Program-made: the position numbers and the translations under genes
Source of the DNA: JBBTSB01 sp964355775
Lineage (GTDB): Bacteria > Patescibacteriota > Minisyncoccia > 2-02-FULL-40-12 > IGHO2-01-FULL-4-A
Assembly: GCA_964355775.1 (NCBI GenBank)
Contig: CAYHEP010000022.1
Span: 1 to 15,858, forward strand
DNA length: 15,858 nt
Direction of reading: 5' to 3'
Shown here: positions 15,072 through 15,858 of the stretch, piece by piece
How positions within the stretch are numbered: the stretch's first letter is position 1
How the letters are laid out: each line of letters begins with the position of its first letter
Notes under the pieces: model-generated
The model's input: only the letters and a program-made list of their open reading frames with translations
What the model was told of the DNA's origin: nothing
Databases searched by the model: none

Positions 15072-15124
15072 TTCACATTGCAAAGGTCCCTGGTTCGAGT
15101 CCAGGTGCGCGCACAAACAGCGAA

Positions 15125-15163
15125 GAACCGTGGGCGAGGGGCGGTCCTTCGCGCGCACGGTTC
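15125..15163. other. hairpin-forming intergenic segment after the tRNA locus
   Basis: GAACCGTG (15125-15132) pairs with CACGGTTC (15156-15163), with a further partial inner stem (GCGAGG/CCTTCGC). No clear T-run follows on either strand, so a terminator role between the convergent tRNA locus and the minus-strand gene is only possible. I see no gene between 15114 and 15176. Confidence 0.4.
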
Positions 15164-15176
15164 GGTAGGTACGGAG

Positions 15177-15689
15177 TTAGCGGCCACAGCGGATCTCCTT
15201 GTAGATCACCGCCATGGCGGTATGATTGTGGCCTTCTTCCGGTTCTACTAACCGGATGCCACTTTCGAGGATGATCGCCACGGCGATTTTTTGCGCCGCA
15301 ACGCATCCCTGAACTTTCGCGTCGGATTCGGTGAAGAACACCAAGCCGACGTTTTGAGACAGGAAATCGTTGCTACTAGCTCCGATTCTCTGGAGCTCAA
15401 GACGCGCTTCGTACTGAAACTGCGTCTTGCGTTCGTAGTGGGGGATGACGACGCGATTGCACAGTGCCGTCTCACGTCCCGGGGTATACGCCCATGTTTC
15501 AAGGCGTTCCCCGAGGCTCTTGGTGAAGTTTCCCACCCATGGGGCGGGATTGTCTGTTTCGTAAGCCGGCCGGACCTCCCCCCGACAGCTGTCGGGACGT
15601 CCGTACTCCGGCGCCCGCTCCGGCTTACGTACCGGCGCGGATGCGACGATGAGCCCCAACAGGACCACCGCCACGACGACTCTTCGCAT
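15177..15689 (-). CDS. secreted protein of unknown function, GC-rich
   Basis: 170 residues with a textbook signal peptide (MRRVVVAVVLLGLIVASAP). The mature part has four Cys (DSCRG, ALCNR, QGCVA, IRCGR), which could form disulphides, and stretches such as YEARLELQRIGASSNDFLSQ and VGLVFFTESDAKVQGC. I do not recognise the family. The start at 15689 is decided by a strong Shine-Dalgarno, GGAGGTG (15700-15694), the only such site among the start codons visible here. The DNA is visibly richer in GC than its neighbours. Residues ~21-45 are encoded by a nested palindrome (15560-15629). The different composition and ribosome binding site suggest recent acquisition from another lineage. Confidence 0.7.
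   Translation of the reverse strand: MRRVVVAVVLLGLIVASAPVRKPERAPEYGRPDSCRGEVRPAYETDNPAPWVGNFTKSLGERLETWAYTPGRETALCNRVVIPHYERKTQFQYEARLELQRIGASSNDFLSQNVGLVFFTESDAKVQGCVAAQKIAVAIILESGIRLVEPEEGHNHTAMAVIYKEIRCGR
15560..15629. repeat. nested palindromic segment inside the secreted-protein gene
   Basis: Outer arms CGTAAGCCGG (15560-15569) and CCGGCTTACG (15620-15629); middle arms CGGAC (15571-15575) and GTCCG (15599-15603); and a perfect 16-bp palindrome CCCGACAGCTGTCGGG (15581-15596). The whole stretch is translated in frame just after the signal peptide, as in protein-coding palindromic repeat inserts. Confidence 0.65.
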
Positions 15690-15707
15690 GGGACACCTCC
15701 TCCCGCG

Positions 15708-15736
15708 ACCCTACCGTACTCCTTGCGAAAGGTCAA
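15708..15736 (-). promoter_or_regulatory. promoter candidate for the secreted-protein gene
   Basis: On the minus strand, TTGACC (15736-15731), a 17-nt spacer and TAGGGT (15713-15708). Transcription would start near 15702, giving a short leader that holds the Shine-Dalgarno. Confidence 0.5.
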
Positions 15737-15751
15737 ACAAATTGGTATCCT
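15723..15751 (+). promoter_or_regulatory. promoter candidate for the gene at the right edge
   Basis: TTGCGA (15723-15728), a 17-nt spacer and TATCCT (15746-15751). The expected transcription start coincides with the ATG at 15758, so the mRNA would be leaderless. It overlaps the divergent minus-strand promoter. Confidence 0.4.
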
Positions 15752-15757
15752 TTTCTT

Positions 15758-15858
15758 ATGGTACAAATACATCATCAACAAATAAGTATTTCCAAGGAAG
15801 CGCTCAAAAAAGGCGTTGTTAATGCCGTAGTGCCTACCATACAATTGCATGGCAAAGC
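15758..15858 (+). CDS. start of an unidentified gene (3' end outside window)
   Basis: The frame from the ATG at 15758 stays open to the edge (33 codons). It begins MVQIHHQQISISKEALKKG and continues VVNAVVPTIQLHGK. The composition returns to the AT-richer style of the main genome. There is no Shine-Dalgarno, but a plausible -10 lies 6 nt upstream. The stretch is too short to assign a family, and it may be chance. Confidence 0.4.
   Translation, partial: MVQIHHQQISISKEALKKGVVNAVVPTIQLHGK

Larger units (their letters stand above)
14925..15113 (+). tRNA. interrupted tRNA-Val(CAC), split in the anticodon loop
   Basis: The outer halves (14925-14961 and 15077-15113) rebuild a full cloverleaf. Acceptor GCGCGCA/TGCGCGC pairs 7 of 7. 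The D arm is GCTC...GAGC, the anticodon stem TTGCA/TGCAA, the loop TTCACAT with anticodon CAC, the variable region AGGTC, the T arm CCTGG-TTCGAGT-CCAGG and the discriminator A. No CCA is encoded. The insert adds 115 bp: an element plus a second copy of the loop bases TTCAC (14957-14961 and 15072-15076). Unless it is spliced, this tRNA cannot work. The perfect stems suggest that the break is recent or that the RNA is still used. Confidence 0.8.

Noticed and set aside
14962..15076. Group I intron in the outer tRNA
   Set aside because: The added DNA is only 115 bp and mostly consists of a complete tRNA, so no group I core fits.
14957..15076. Archaeal-type bulge-helix-bulge tRNA intron
   Set aside because: The stem next to the anticodon arm is 14 bp without the 3-nt bulge, 4-bp helix, 3-nt bulge pattern. 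All other genes here are bacterial.
15248..15850. 200-residue minus-strand ORF overlapping the secreted-protein gene
   Set aside because: It has no signal peptide or Shine-Dalgarno at its start and reads as a Ser/Arg-rich shadow of the GC-rich gene in another frame.

Overview
The gene content suggests a small-genome bacterium of the Candidate Phyla Radiation (Patescibacteria). The pointers are a giant phage-tail-fibre-like surface protein, a two-helix T4SS-type pilin, a stripped-down MltG, a degenerate PP2C-propeller membrane protein, an HTH plus nucleotidyltransferase-fold protein, a PaaX-C/Cas2-like protein, and almost no Shine-Dalgarno sequences. This placement is inference from families. 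TGA stops rplJ inside the rplJ-rplL overlap, so the code is probably standard and not the TGA=Gly code of Gracilibacteria/SR1.

Layout. 1-6922 (+): the 3' part of one enormous repetitive surface-protein gene, open at the window's left edge. 6984-10702 (+): three overlapping genes (Wzy-like/TPR membrane protein, MltG, pilin-like protein), probably one envelope operon. 10705-11869 (+): rplJ-rplL with a strong promoter, an L10-type leader, an attenuator-like hairpin and an intrinsic terminator. 11876-12471 (+): a Cas2/PaaX-C-like gene bracketed start-to-stop by two 36-bp palindromic repeats. 12480-14327 (-) and 14348-14920 (+): a divergent pair (PP2C-like/propeller protein and HTH-nucleotidyltransferase protein) 20 bp apart. 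14925-15113 (+): a tRNA-Val(CAC) gene split in its anticodon loop by an insert that carries a second, intact tRNA-Val(CAC). 15177-15689 (-): a GC-rich secreted-protein gene with a strong Shine-Dalgarno. 15758 onward (+): the start of another gene running off the window.

Most unusual signal. Two short inserts, one inside the outer tRNA (14962-15071) and one at the rplJ start codon (10885-10960), share the same ends (YCCCGTTAsAAG ... CTTsTAACGGG). When oriented alike, both are flanked by a 5-bp direct duplication of the form RTGAA. This looks like a miniature inverted-repeat mobile element family with a preferred target. One copy seems to carry a tRNA with the same anticodon as the tRNA it breaks. 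The other duplicated the start codon of rplJ and left a 17-bp hairpin arm against that codon. A possible solo end lies at 6931. The second notable signal is the Cas2-like gene tightly framed by palindromic repeats, an arrangement reminiscent of REP/RAYT units.

How the genes fit together: the first 10.7 kb is devoted to the cell surface (adhesin or fibre, glycan polymerisation or ligation, peptidoglycan processing, pilin), followed by ribosomal stalk genes, small regulators and a tRNA locus. Several genes appear to have a -10 box only 6-9 nt before the ATG, which implies leaderless or near-leaderless mRNAs.
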